Notes: a model not told the origin generated them from the letters alone. A stretch of DNA of 64,000 nt from Orbaceae bacterium ESL0721 (GCA_029433365.1 JAQTHZ010000001.1:434001-498000); one strand, 5' to 3'; positions 19,062 through 28,392 are shown, numbered from the stretch's first letter. Numbers and translations are program-made.

Positions 19062-19985
19062 ATGAAACTACGTAAAGTGATGATAATTGGTGTCGGTAAT
19101 GTGGGTGCAACAACCGCTTATACGTTAATTAATCGCGGCATCTGTGAAGAGATAGCATTAGTTGATATTAATAAGGAGTTAGTTTACGGTCAACAGCAAG
19201 ATCTCTTAGATGCAGCAGCTTACAGACCTAATATGATCAAAGTGACACTACGTGAGGCAATCGACTGCGCTGATATCGATATCGCTATTTTAGCCGTTAC
19301 CTCAGGCATAGCAAAAAAGAGCCGCGCTGAAGAGCTTACCGGTACCTCTAAAATTATCAGCTCAATAATACCTGGGATGATGGCAAATGGCTTTAATGGC
19401 ATCTTTCTCATTGCCACCAACCCTTGTGATGCCATCACCTATCAAGTCTGGAAGTTGTCAGGTCTGCCAAGGCAACGTGTGATTGGTACCGGCGTTTGGC
19501 TTGATACAGTAAGATTACGCCGTCTACTAGGTCAGCAGATGGATATTGGCCCACAAAGCATCGATGCGTTTGTCGTTGGTGAACATGGCGACTCTCAGTT
19601 TCCGGTCTGGTCTCACTCATCCGTCTACGGTATTCACCTCAATCAATTAGTGAAAAATAGAGTTGATTTTGCAAAAATCGGCTCGCAAGCAAGGCATATG
19701 GGGTTTGAAATTGCTGATCGTAAACATTGCACCGAGTATGGCATTGGCAGTACCATCACCGAAATTTGCCAACAGATCTTAACCAACAGCCACCGCGCCC
19801 TCGCCCTCTCCTGCATCTTAGATGGCGAATATGGTTATCATGATGTGGCAATAGGCGTACCTGCGATATTGGATCAAAACGGAGTGAAAAAAATCATTCA
19901 ACTCGATTTTGCCCCTAATGAAAAACAGCTTTTTGAGAACAGCGTCGATATTGTTAAAGGCTATATTAAACAGATCCAGTGGTAA
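19062..19985 (+). CDS. L-lactate dehydrogenase / L-2-hydroxyacid dehydrogenase
   Basis: A 307-residue LDH/MDH-superfamily enzyme. NAD site MIIGVGNVGATTAYTL; catalytic motifs LDTVRLRRLLG (Asp/Arg) and GEHGDSQFPVWS (His). The superfamily reduces pyruvate or a related 2-oxoacid to the L-hydroxyacid. The active-site loop reads VTSGIAKKSRAEELTG, shorter than and different from the usual PQKPGETR loop with its substrate-selecting Gln, so the true substrate may not be pyruvate. ATG 19062 follows GTGAGG, better than the GTG at 19050. It is followed by a long tandem array and a strong terminator. Confidence 0.85.
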   Translation: MKLRKVMIIGVGNVGATTAYTLINRGICEEIALVDINKELVYGQQQDLLDAAAYRPNMIKVTLREAIDCADIDIAILAVTSGIAKKSRAEELTGTSKIISSIIPGMMANGFNGIFLIATNPCDAITYQVWKLSGLPRQRVIGTGVWLDTVRLRRLLGQQMDIGPQSIDAFVVGEHGDSQFPVWSHSSVYGIHLNQLVKNRVDFAKIGSQARHMGFEIADRKHCTEYGIGSTITEICQQILTNSHRALALSCILDGEYGYHDVAIGVPAILDQNGVKKIIQLDFAPNEKQLFENSVDIVKGYIKQIQW

Positions 19986-20013
19986 GGAATTTTATCAATT
20001 TGTTAGATAACAA

Positions 20014-20144
20014 TTTTTTAGAATTAACGATATTTTAAAAATAACATGTTTTAAAATTAACATATTTTAAAATTAATAATGTTTTAGGGTTAGCATTGCT
20101 TTAGGGTTGATCATGTTAGGGGTAAAAATGTTTTAGGGTTAACG
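20014..20144 (+). repeat. 16-17-bp degenerate tandem array containing two copies of the 15-mer AATGTTTTAGGGTTA
   Basis: About seven units (20033-20048, 20049-20064, 20065-20081, 20082-20098, 20099-20115, 20116-20130, 20131-20144), drifting from TTTTAAAATTAACATN to TTTTAGGGTTAGCATTG. Exact copies of AATGTTTTAGGGTTA occur at 20078-20092 and 20127-20141. Confidence 0.8.
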
Positions 20145-20210
20145 ATCTATTTTTACCGTAAAACGTCCTTTTTTAAATTAATGTTTTTAAATCAATGTTT
20201 TAATTCAAAG

Positions 20211-20246
20211 AAAAACTCCATCAGTAGATCTGATGGAGTTTTTTTC
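20211..20246 (+). terminator. strong bidirectional terminator between ldh and gcd
   Basis: A perfect 14-bp stem, AAAAACTCCATCAG / CTGATGGAGTTTTT, loop TAGAT, with T and A tracts on either side. It serves the plus-strand dehydrogenase gene and the convergent gcd. Confidence 0.9.
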
Positions 20247-20360
20247 TTTCACTATTTATTCATACAAGTTAACACAACAATTCAATACTATAATTCTAAA
20301 CTATAATTCAATACAAAAAGTTTATTATTACTGCTAACTATATATGAATAAATTATAAAG

Positions 20361-22793
20361 TTACTTTTCAATATCATCTGGCAGCGCATAGGCAATCACA
20401 TAATCACCACGAACTGGGGACTGTCTTGCACCACTAGCCGAGATGACAATATACTGTTTACCTGTTTTAGGTGAAATATAGGTCACCGGTGTACCTTGGC
20501 TACCAACTGGAAGGCGCGCTTTCCAAACCTCTTTACCAGTTAAAGTATCAAAAGCTCTTAGGTAGAAGTCTTGGGTTGCCGCAAAAAAGAGTAGCCCCGA
20601 TTTTGTTGCCATTGGACCACCAATTGTCGGCATACCGATTGGCGCTGGTAGGTGCATTGGAATACCCAAAATACCGGTATCCATCACGGTACCTAACGGT
20701 CTTTGCCATACAATTTGGCGTGTGTTGAGATCGATTGCGGTCATGGTGCCAAATGGTGGTTTTTGGCAAGGAATCCCTAAAGCAGAGGTGAATCTTAAAC
20801 GCATTGCGCCATAAGGTGTCCCTTTTTGTGGAACGATACCCATCTCAATACCACTTGCATTTTTAGGAATATTCTCTTGTGGAATCATCCAGTTGGTTAA
20901 ACCAATTCGCATATCATTCACAAACATTAAATTAGTTTGCGGATCAACGGCAACGCTTCCCCAGTTCATACCACCTAAAGAGCCTGGATATTGCAAGGTT
21001 TTATGCATATGTGGCGGTGTAAAGAGACCGTTATAGACTGATCCGGCAAAGTCAACACGGCAGAGAAGCTGATCAAAAATGGTCGCCCCCCACATATCTT
21101 TTTCAGTTAATGTCTCATTACCAATTGATGGCATCCCGACCGAGAATGGCTGTGTTTTTGAGTAGTACTCACCATCAACATCACCTTGTGGAACCGGTCT
21201 CTCCTGCACTTCGGCAATCGGTTCACCAGTTTCTCGGTTAAGCATAAAGATCTCACCCGATTTAGTGGTCTGTATCAACGCTTTTACCGTATTACCTTCG
21301 CTATCATGCACATTATAAAGGAGCGGTTGGGATGGGAGATCATAATCCCACAGATCATGATGTACATTTCTAAACTTCCAACGAATTTTACCAGTTTTGC
21401 GATCTAAAGCGACGATAGATGAGTTATATTCATCATCATATTTAGTACGGTGACCACCAAAAAAGTCAGGCGTAGCATTACCGGTTGGTGCATAGACAAG
21501 ATCTAACTCTGGATCATATGCCATGGTCGCCCAGACATTAACTGTACCGCGGGTATAGGTCTCATTTTTAGGAGGCACTGTGGTTATTGATGGATTACCC
21601 GGATCCCAAGCCCAGACAAGTTTACCGGTATGGACATCAAAGGCACGCACCACGCCACCTGGTTCACCAACTGAGTAGTTATCTGCCACACGCCCACCAA
21701 TAACAATCACATCATTAGCAACTAATGGTGCTGCGGTTGGTTCATAATATCCTGGAGGAATATCACCCATGTTCTCTTTCAGATCAACAACACCTTTATC
21801 ACCAAAATCACTACACAGTTCACCTGTTTTGGCGTTAATTGCCATTAAACGGGCATCAATGGTGTTCATAATAATACGTGCAGGGCAGACGTTGTTACTA
21901 CTGTTGTCACTAATATTATTACTAATGTTGCCACTAACGTTATCGTGGTCGTTATTTTCATGACTTATAGTGGCTACCGGCTTATCAGCTTTATCTTCAT
22001 AGTAAGCTAATCCACGGCATCGCTGCCAATTTGGCGAGGTTGCTTTTGGATCATAGCGCCACTTCTGCTCTCCACTATCGGCATCAATTGCAATAACTTC
22101 ATTGATTGGTGTACATATATAGACAGTATCATCAATCTGTAATGGGGTATCTTGATCTTCAGGTCCAGAACCGCTATTCGATGGGATATAGCCAGTTCGG
22201 AAAGTCCACGCAACTTGTAGTTTGTTAACATTATCTTTGGTTATCTGATCAGCACCAGAAAAACGTGTACCCATCGTGGTATTAGCATACTGTTTCCAGT
22301 CAAGTGGCGCTTCGTCAGCGGTTAATGTTTTCTTCGCTAAATCGACAGGATTATAGATAACATTATGTTCTTTAAACATCAAACCTAGGGAGATAGCAAG
22401 TAAAATAGCCATCAAAACCCCTAAAATATACCCTCCATTACCTGCAGTTCTATCTTTTGCTTTAGCAAGCATTGGGTAGGCAAAAGCAACCAACATAGCA
22501 AAGCCACCAAATACCATTAAACGGGTAAATAGTGGCCAAAATTGTAAACCTACTTCGTAAAGCGACCATATAATAGTTAAAAGAAAGGCAAGACCATATA
22601 GGCTGGCGCCTTTAGGGCTTTTTAAAAATAAAAGCACCGCTGAGATAATCTGTACAATTCCCATTAGGGCATAATACCAACTGCCATCAAGAGCAATAAG
22701 TTTTATACCTAGAATTGTACAAAATAGTCCGCTCGCGAGCAGAATTATCGCGACTAACCATAAGTAAAATTTCTTAAAACCCGTTATCTGCAT
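20361..22793 (-). CDS. gcd: Membrane-bound PQQ-dependent glucose dehydrogenase
   Basis: An 810-residue quinoprotein that oxidises glucose to gluconolactone on the periplasmic side and passes electrons to ubiquinone. Five N-terminal membrane segments (about 9-145) precede an eight-bladed propeller with family segments TRFSGADQITKDNVNKLQVAW, YAPTGNATPDFFGG, HHDLWDYDLPSQPLL and GSLGGMNWGSVAVDP. A Ser/Asn/Asp-rich insert (NNDHDNVSGNISNNISDN, about residues 278-297) interrupts the blade before CPARIIMNTIDARL. GAGGAG precedes the ATG. No PQQ biosynthesis genes are in this window. Confidence 0.95.
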   Translation of the reverse strand: MQITGFKKFYLWLVAIILLASGLFCTILGIKLIALDGSWYYALMGIVQIISAVLLFLKSPKGASLYGLAFLLTIIWSLYEVGLQFWPLFTRLMVFGGFAMLVAFAYPMLAKAKDRTAGNGGYILGVLMAILLAISLGLMFKEHNVIYNPVDLAKKTLTADEAPLDWKQYANTTMGTRFSGADQITKDNVNKLQVAWTFRTGYIPSNSGSGPEDQDTPLQIDDTVYICTPINEVIAIDADSGEQKWRYDPKATSPNWQRCRGLAYYEDKADKPVATISHENNDHDNVSGNISNNISDNSSNNVCPARIIMNTIDARLMAINAKTGELCSDFGDKGVVDLKENMGDIPPGYYEPTAAPLVANDVIVIGGRVADNYSVGEPGGVVRAFDVHTGKLVWAWDPGNPSITTVPPKNETYTRGTVNVWATMAYDPELDLVYAPTGNATPDFFGGHRTKYDDEYNSSIVALDRKTGKIRWKFRNVHHDLWDYDLPSQPLLYNVHDSEGNTVKALIQTTKSGEIFMLNRETGEPIAEVQERPVPQGDVDGEYYSKTQPFSVGMPSIGNETLTEKDMWGATIFDQLLCRVDFAGSVYNGLFTPPHMHKTLQYPGSLGGMNWGSVAVDPQTNLMFVNDMRIGLTNWMIPQENIPKNASGIEMGIVPQKGTPYGAMRLRFTSALGIPCQKPPFGTMTAIDLNTRQIVWQRPLGTVMDTGILGIPMHLPAPIGMPTIGGPMATKSGLLFFAATQDFYLRAFDTLTGKEVWKARLPVGSQGTPVTYISPKTGKQYIVISASGARQSPVRGDYVIAYALPDDIEK

Positions 22794-22901
22794 ATTTCAA
22801 GCTCCTCGTTTTTATAATCATAGTTCTATAATCCTCTGCGATTGGCAAACTATCATTACAGCTTAATAATTGAATATAAAGTACATTTATTTAGTAAATA
22901 T

Positions 22902-22943
22902 ATTTAATTAATGTTATTTAATTAATGTTACCTAATTAATATT
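22902..22943. repeat. 14-bp tandem repeat upstream of gcd
   Basis: ATTTAATTAATGTT twice exactly (22902-22915, 22916-22929), followed by ACCTAATTAATATT (22930-22943). About 110-150 bp upstream of the gcd start. Confidence 0.8.
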
Positions 22944-23060
22944 TGTTAATTCTTGCATATTTAAAGGATTTACTGCTTTTAACACTTTTTTTACTGCTTT
23001 TTTATCTTACTACGTCTCAATCGTATGCACTAGTAAATTGATGTAAATGATCGTCACGAA

Positions 23061-23126
23061 GTATTAACGAATTATTAACTAGGCATTAACCTGTTATTAA
23101 CTAAGTATTGACGTTGTATTAACGTA
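23061..23126. repeat. six 11-bp direct repeats (NTATTAACNNN) between ilvA and gcd
   Basis: Six consecutive 11-bp units, each with an ATTAAC-like core (GTATTAACGAA, TTATTAACTAG, GCATTAACCTG, TTATTAACTAA, GTATTGACGTT, GTATTAACGTA). The unit length is close to one helical turn. It lies 268-333 bp upstream of gcd and 113-178 bp after the ilvA stop. The rest of 22794-23238 is AT-rich with no ORF. Confidence 0.85.
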
Positions 23127-23238
23127 GTTTTTACTATCTTGTTGAGTAAATACAGTTTCGACTACATTGCTTCAAAACGATATTATGGTATTGCCATAAA
23201 TAGTAATTTAATACTTCTTTAGAAAAATCGTAGAACGA

Positions 23239-24792
23239 CTATTTTTTTTGATTAGTTAAAAATATGTTGAGCGAGGGATCTGCGCTCTCATTATGGAAAG
23301 CATAACCCAATTTTGCTAGATGTTGGTTAAACGCCTTATCGCCGCTATCAACCTCAAAAGCTGCCAACACGCGACCATAATCAGTGCCGTGGCTACGGTA
23401 GTGGAACATGGTGATATTCCAATTGGTGCCGACCGTCTGTAGGAACTTAAGCAGCGCCCCTTGTGATTCTGGGAATTGGAAACTGTATATCTGCTCATTA
23501 AGTGGTTTAGCCGGTTTACCACCAATCATATAGCGGACATGCAACTTCGCCATCTCATCATCGGTGAGATCAACAACCTGATATCCGGCACTATTAAGTT
23601 CGCTAATTAGCGCTGCTTTCTCGTCTGCTTTATGGATTCTCACGCCGACAAAAACTGATGCGCTCTGCACTGGGCTATTCTCATCATAACGGTAATTGAA
23701 CTCAGTGACTGATCGACCGCCTAACAGCTTACAGAAAGTTAAAAAACTCCCTTTCTGTTCGGGAATAGTAACAGCAAGCAGCGCCTCTCTCTTTTCACCC
23801 AATTCACAACGTTCAGAGATGTAACGGAGATTATGGAAGTTTAGATTTGCACCCGACAAAATATGCGCCAGTTTTTCGCTATGAATATTGTGCATTGCAA
23901 CATATTTTTTTAAACCAGCTAAGGCAACCGCACCTGACGGTTCAGCTATCGCGCGCACATCATCAAAGAGATCTTTAACTGCGGCGCAAATTTCATCACT
24001 ATCAACTGTAATAGTGTCATCAATATATTGCTGGCAAAGGCGGAAGGTCTCATCACCAATACGCTTAACCGCTACACCTTCAGCAAATAGCCCTACATGC
24101 TCTAGATCTACCGGCTTACCAGCCTCTAAAGCAGCTTTAAGGCAGGCAGAATCTACCGGTTCAACTGCAATTACTTTTATCGATGGCATAATCTGTTTAA
24201 TCACAGCGGCAACACCTGCTGCAAGTCCACCTCCACCAACTGGTACAAAAATACGATCTAATTTGGGATTCTGCTGAAGGAGCTCCATCGCTATGCTGCC
24301 TTGTCCAGCAATAACGAGCGGGTGATCAAATGGGGGGATAAAAACGCGATTCTGCTCTTTGACTAACTCAATCGCTTTGGCTTTGGCTTCATCAAAATTG
24401 GCGCCATAAAGGAGTACATCACCACCAAAACTTTTAACCGCTTCAACTTTTATATCAGCCGTAGTTAATGGCATAACAATTAGGGAGCTGATCCCAAGTT
24501 TAGAAGCTGAAAGGGCAACACCTTGGGCATGATTACCCGCTGAGGCAGCAATCACGCCACGTTTACGCTCCTCATCAGTAAGGCTTGCGATCATTGCTTG
24601 TGCACCACGAATTTTAAAGCTATGTACTAATTGCCTATCTTCTCGTTTAACAAATACTTGGTTATCGATTCTCTCCGAGATCTTCTCCATCTCTTCAAGT
24701 GGGGTAACTTCTGCAATATCGTATACTGCTGCGCAGAGTGTCGCTTTTAAATAGTCGGCACCTGTTAACTCGCTCTCTCTTTGTTCACTCAT
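23239..24792 (-). CDS. ilvA: Threonine dehydratase, biosynthetic
   Basis: A 517-residue PLP enzyme that deaminates threonine to 2-oxobutanoate, the first step to isoleucine. PLP lysine in HSFKIRGAQ (K60), glycine loop VPVGGGGLAAG, then two C-terminal ACT-like regulatory domains (EKREALLAVTIPEQKGSF and EQIYSFQFPESQGALLKFL), the site of isoleucine feedback. The frame opens at 24810, but the Met at 24792 (MSEQRESELTGADYL) matches the family start. Last gene of the ilv operon, 105 bp after ilvD. Confidence 0.96.
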   Translation of the reverse strand: MSEQRESELTGADYLKATLCAAVYDIAEVTPLEEMEKISERIDNQVFVKREDRQLVHSFKIRGAQAMIASLTDEERKRGVIAASAGNHAQGVALSASKLGISSLIVMPLTTADIKVEAVKSFGGDVLLYGANFDEAKAKAIELVKEQNRVFIPPFDHPLVIAGQGSIAMELLQQNPKLDRIFVPVGGGGLAAGVAAVIKQIMPSIKVIAVEPVDSACLKAALEAGKPVDLEHVGLFAEGVAVKRIGDETFRLCQQYIDDTITVDSDEICAAVKDLFDDVRAIAEPSGAVALAGLKKYVAMHNIHSEKLAHILSGANLNFHNLRYISERCELGEKREALLAVTIPEQKGSFLTFCKLLGGRSVTEFNYRYDENSPVQSASVFVGVRIHKADEKAALISELNSAGYQVVDLTDDEMAKLHVRYMIGGKPAKPLNEQIYSFQFPESQGALLKFLQTVGTNWNITMFHYRSHGTDYGRVLAAFEVDSGDKAFNQHLAKLGYAFHNESADPSLNIFLTNQKK

Positions 24793-24820
24793 CTTATATA
24801 CCGTTACCATTCAAAATAGT

Positions 24821-24897
24821 TATCTTATAATAGCTATCTTATAATAATTATCTTATATATGATTTGTTAGCCTCTTACCGCTAACAAATCATATAGA
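24821..24897 (-). repeat. tandem repeat and 15-bp stem-loop between ilvD and ilvA
   Basis: Three 14-bp units beginning TATCTTATA (24821-24834, 24835-24848, 24849-24862) adjoin a perfect 15-bp inverted repeat (ATATGATTTGTTAGC and its complement, loop CTCTTACC). No U-tract follows on the operon strand, so it is more likely an RNA-processing or stability element than a terminator. Confidence 0.75.
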
Positions 24898-26748
24898 TTA
24901 TCCACCCAATTTACTTTTATCACGTACCGCACCTTTATCGGCACTGGTCGCAAGTGATGCATAGGCTTTTAGAGCGTAAGAGACATATCGATCACGATTA
25001 TGGGGTGTAAATGCTTTATCCCCACGCTCCATCTCTGCAACACGTCGCATATCCAATTCAGCATCCGAAACATCTAAAACTAATTTACGATTTGGGATAT
25101 CAATATCAATAATATCGCCATCACGCACTAACCCAATAATACCGCCATTGGCTGCCTCAGGTGAGATATGCCCAATCGATAGCCCTGAAGATCCGCCCGA
25201 AAAACGTCCATCAGTAATCAGTGCACACTTTTTACCTAATCCCATCGATTTAAGGTAGCTAGTTGGGTAGAGCATCTCCTGCATACCCGGCCCCCCTTTT
25301 GGACCTTCATAAATGATGACAACCACATCCCCTTCAACTACGCGACCACCTAAAATTGCATCTACCGCATCCTCTTGGCTCTCAAATACTTTTGCTGGCC
25401 CTCTAAAAACCAGATTTTCAGCAGCAACGCCGGCGGTTTTTACAATCGCACCATCAAGTGCCACATTGCCATACAGGGTCGCAAGTCCACCATCTTGGCT
25501 ATAGGCGTGCGCTTTATCACGAATACAGCCTAAAGTGCGATCTTGATCCAGCGTATCCCAATAACAGTCTTGCGAAAATGCTTTGGTGGTACGGATTCCA
25601 GCAGGTCCACTACGATACATCTTTTTAACTGCTTCATCGTCGCTCTGCATAATGTCATATTTGGCTAACTCTTCAGAGAGGGTCAACCCTAAAATATTAT
25701 GAACATTACGGTTAAGCAGACCAGCTCGATCAAGCTCAGCTAAAATTGCCATTACACCACCAGCGCGGTGAACATCTTCCATATGATATAGCTGGGTACT
25801 TGGGGCAACTTTACATAGGTGAGGAACTTTACGAGACAATCTATCGATATCTGACATCGTAAAATCGATCTCGCCCTCTTGGGCTGTTGCGAGTAGATGC
25901 AGTACGGTGTTAGTTGATCCGCCCATCGCAATATCGAGTGACATCGCATTCTCATAAGCGGCTTTGGTTGCAATATTGCGCGGTAGGAATGAGGCATCAT
26001 CCTGCTCATAATAGCGTTTGGTAATATCAACAATTCGGTGGGCAGCTTCGATAAACAGTTTTTCACGCTGCTTATGGGTTGCAACAAGTGATCCATTACC
26101 CGGCAGCGCAAGTCCAAGTGCTTCGGTTAAGCAGTTCATAGAGTTTGCGGTAAACATCCCTGAGCAAGATCCACAGGTTGGGCAGGCTGACTCTTCAATC
26201 TGCTCACTCTCGGCATCACTCACATTGGGGTTAGCACTTTGAATCATCGCATCGATGAGATCTAACTTAATGATCTGATCGGAAAGCTTGGTTTTACCAG
26301 CCTCCATCGGACCACCAGAGACAAAAATAACGGGGATATTAAGACGCAGTGCCGCCATTAACATACCCGGAGTGATCTTATCGCAGTTCGAGATACAGAC
26401 CATCGCATCAGCACAGTGCGCATTGACCATATACTCAACCGAATCAGCAATAAGTTCACGCGAAGGGAGTGAATAGAGCATTCCGCCATGCCCCATCGCA
26501 ATACCATCGTCTACTGCAATGGTGTTAAACTCTTTGGCAATACCACCCGCTTCCTCAATATGTTTTGCCACCAGCTGCCCAATATCTTTTAAGTGGACAT
26601 GACCTGGTACAAACTGCGTAAATGAGTTAACAACTGCAATGATAGGCTTCCCAAAGTCTTCATTTTTTACACCTGTAGCGCGCCATAAAGCGCGAGCACC
26701 CGCCATATTACGGCCTTGAACGGATGTTGCGGAACGGTATTTTGGCAT
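24898..26748 (-). CDS. ilvD: Dihydroxy-acid dehydratase
   Basis: A 616-residue Fe-S enzyme dehydrating 2,3-dihydroxy-isovalerate and -methylvalerate to the 2-keto acids of valine and isoleucine. Cluster cysteines lie in [10 protein letters not shown] and [17 protein letters not shown]. The active-site region [24 protein letters not shown] is intact. Length equals E. coli IlvD (616). GGGGGCAAGAG precedes the ATG. It sits between ilvE and ilvA. Confidence 0.97.
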   Translation of the reverse strand: MPKYRSATSVQGRNMAGARALWRATGVKNEDFGKPIIAVVNSFTQFVPGHVHLKDIGQLVAKHIEEAGGIAKEFNTIAVDDGIAMGHGGMLYSLPSRELIADSVEYMVNAHCADAMVCISNCDKITPGMLMAALRLNIPVIFVSGGPMEAGKTKLSDQIIKLDLIDAMIQSANPNVSDAESEQIEESACPTCGSCSGMFTANSMNCLTEALGLALPGNGSLVATHKQREKLFIEAAHRIVDITKRYYEQDDASFLPRNIATKAAYENAMSLDIAMGGSTNTVLHLLATAQEGEIDFTMSDIDRLSRKVPHLCKVAPSTQLYHMEDVHRAGGVMAILAELDRAGLLNRNVHNILGLTLSEELAKYDIMQSDDEAVKKMYRSGPAGIRTTKAFSQDCYWDTLDQDRTLGCIRDKAHAYSQDGGLATLYGNVALDGAIVKTAGVAAENLVFRGPAKVFESQEDAVDAILGGRVVEGDVVVIIYEGPKGGPGMQEMLYPTSYLKSMGLGKKCALITDGRFSGGSSGLSIGHISPEAANGGIIGLVRDGDIIDIDIPNRKLVLDVSDAELDMRRVAEMERGDKAFTPHNRDRYVSYALKAYASLATSADKGAVRDKSKLGG

Positions 26749-26808
26749 CTCTTGCCCCCAATTTTTTGTTATTTATTTGTGGATATGCGTATATCTTGTA
26801 ATGAGAGA

Positions 26809-26859
26809 GTTATAGGGCAGCGCCCTATAACCTCAACCCCCACTAAAAGAGTGGTGGGT
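26809..26859 (-). other. two tandem stem-loops in the ilvE-ilvD gap
   Basis: Immediately after the ilvE stop come an 8-bp stem with one bulge (26836-26843 with 26851-26859) and then a perfect 10-bp stem GTTATAGGGC / GCCCTATAAC with a 3-nt loop (26809-26831). There is no U-tract, so read-through into ilvD is expected; an mRNA-stability or processing role is inferred. Confidence 0.65.
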
Positions 26860-26863
26860 GTAG

Positions 26864-27793
26864 CTATTTGACTGGATCTAACCAACCATATTTATCTTCA
26901 GTTTGACCATTAAATAGACCAAAGAAAGCTTGTTGAATCTTTTTGGTGATTGGACCACAACGCCCAATACCGACCTGAATACGGTCAACACTACGCACTG
27001 GGGTGATCTCGGCAGCGGTACCGGTCATAAAGACCTCGTCAGCAAGATAGAGTGATTCGCGCGATAGTATCTGTTCACGAATTTCGATCCCCATGTCACG
27101 CGCTAAAGTTAAGATTGCATCACGAGTAATACCGGGTAGTGCAGAGCATGAAAGGACAGGTGTATAGAGAATGCCATCTTTAATAATAAAGACATTTTCA
27201 CCTGCACCTTCTGAAACATGACCGTGAACATCAAGCGCTAAACCTTCCTGAAAACCGTTTGCACGCGCTTCAGAACCAATTAAAAGTGAAGACAGGTAGT
27301 TACCACCCGCTTTTGCTGCAGCTGGGATGGTATTTGACGCTACACGATTCCATGATGAGACCATCGCATCAATCCCTTGCTCTAATGCATCCTCACCAAG
27401 GTAAGCACCCCAAGGGAATGCGGCAATCATCACATTAGTCTGGTAACCAGCTGGTGGATTAACCCCCATACCAACATCACCAATAAAGACTAAAGGGCGA
27501 ATATAGGCACTTTTCAGACCATTTTTCTTAACTGTTTGGCGAGTTGCTTCCATAATCTCATCGATTGAGTATGGGACTGGGAATCGGTAAATTTTTGCAG
27601 AGTTGAGTAGACGCTGTGCATGTTCATGATGGCGGAAAATTGCAGGGCCTTTATGCGTATCATAACAACGCACGCCTTCAAATACTGATGTGCCATAGTG
27701 CAGTGCGTGTGACATAACGTGAACTTTGGCATCCGCCCATGGAACCATCTCACCGTTAAACCAGATATAGTCAGATTTTGCTGTAGTACCCAT
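26864..27793 (-). CDS. ilvE: Branched-chain amino acid aminotransferase
   Basis: A 309-residue class IV PLP aminotransferase catalysing the last step to valine, isoleucine and leucine with glutamate as donor. Start YIWFNGEMVPWADAKVHVMSHALHYGTSVFEGVRCY, PLP lysine in AAAKAGGNYLSS, and VSEGAGENVFIIKDG and FMTGTAAEITPV are family hallmarks. AGAGGAA lies before the ATG. The long repeat-filled gap separating it from ilvM is unusual for this operon. Confidence 0.97.
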   Translation of the reverse strand: MGTTAKSDYIWFNGEMVPWADAKVHVMSHALHYGTSVFEGVRCYDTHKGPAIFRHHEHAQRLLNSAKIYRFPVPYSIDEIMEATRQTVKKNGLKSAYIRPLVFIGDVGMGVNPPAGYQTNVMIAAFPWGAYLGEDALEQGIDAMVSSWNRVASNTIPAAAKAGGNYLSSLLIGSEARANGFQEGLALDVHGHVSEGAGENVFIIKDGILYTPVLSCSALPGITRDAILTLARDMGIEIREQILSRESLYLADEVFMTGTAAEITPVRSVDRIQVGIGRCGPITKKIQQAFFGLFNGQTEDKYGWLDPVK

Positions 27794-27840
27794 TTTAATT
27801 TCCTCTTATACTTTTAAATAAACTATTGTTTGTAAATGTT

Positions 27841-27950
27841 TTTAATAACTATTGTTTAATAACTGTTGTTTAATAACTGTTGTGTAATAACTATTATGTA
27901 ATAGTTGTTTCGTAATAACTGTTTGTAATAATTGCTTGTAATAGCTGTTT
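27841..27950. repeat. 14-bp degenerate tandem array in the ilvE leader
   Basis: Six 14-bp units (TTTAATAACTATTG, TTTAATAACTGTTG twice, TGTAATAACTATTA, TGTAATAGTTGTTT, CGTAATAACTGTTT) followed by two 13-bp units, 48-157 bp upstream of the ilvE start. Confidence 0.9.
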
Positions 27951-28014
27951 TAATAAGAATTGAGATGTTGCTATATTTGCTAAGTTTTATACCTAAACTG
28001 AACAATAAGCGCGC

Positions 28015-28020
28015 ATTATA
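28015..28020 (-). promoter_or_regulatory. possible internal promoter (-10) for ilvEDA with GC-rich discriminator
   Basis: Minus-strand TATAAT followed directly by GCGCGC. The -35 is poor (TAGAAC at 17 bp). A perfect -10 and GC discriminator resemble stringently controlled promoters; start activity is inferred only. Confidence 0.4.
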
Positions 28021-28109
28021 CTCTCAATTCAATTTTTGTTCTATTCTACTCACCTCAGTTATCAGGGAGAAAAGTAGACGTTTTCTCATTAAAAATCGAC
28101 CTGTTAAAT

Positions 28110-28179
28110 TGATGAATTAAATCGATCTTTAAAACTGATTTAATCGACTTTTAAAGCTGTTTTAATTGACCTTTAATAC
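28110..28179. repeat. 22-bp tandem repeat overlapping the 3' end of ilvM
   Basis: TGATTTAATCGACTTTTAAAGC-type units at 28136-28157 and 28158-28179, with a longer 26-bp relative at 28110-28135. The last codons and stop of ilvM (28162-28164) lie inside the second unit. Confidence 0.75.
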
Positions 28180-28392
28180 TGATAAGACATTTGCCAATTT
28201 TGCAATCTGATTGACCAAACTCTCGATTGCCCTTTCGGTTGTCAATACCACATTTAAGGTAAAGGTGGTACCTTCTCGCGCCATGGTTAACTGATCAATT
28301 GCCCCCCCTCGATGGCGGATGACGCGTAAAATGCGTTCTAACTCACCCAATCTATCATGGGCAGTAATGGTAAGTTGGTGGTTACTCTTCAT
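28162..28392 (-). CDS. ilvM: Acetolactate synthase II small subunit
   Basis: A 76-residue ACT-type regulatory subunit. [33 protein letters not shown] matches IlvM (ERVLRVVRHRG in E. coli). It activates and stabilises IlvG. Its ATG overlaps the ilvG end by 11 bp (ATGAAGAGTAA), so translation is coupled. It is about ten residues shorter than E. coli IlvM (87), and its last codons and stop fall in a 22-bp tandem repeat. Confidence 0.92.
   Translation of the reverse strand: MKSNHQLTITAHDRLGELERILRVIRHRGGAIDQLTMAREGTTFTLNVVLTTERAIESLVNQIAKLANVLSVLKVN

Noticed and set aside
20078-20141. TTAGGG motifs reminiscent of telomere repeats
   Set aside because: Only part of a longer 16-17-bp drifting unit inside a bacterial intergenic gap; no regular 6-bp period.
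23160-23238. Terminator after ilvA
   Set aside because: Only a 4-bp TCGT/ACGA stem before a T-run; too weak to call.
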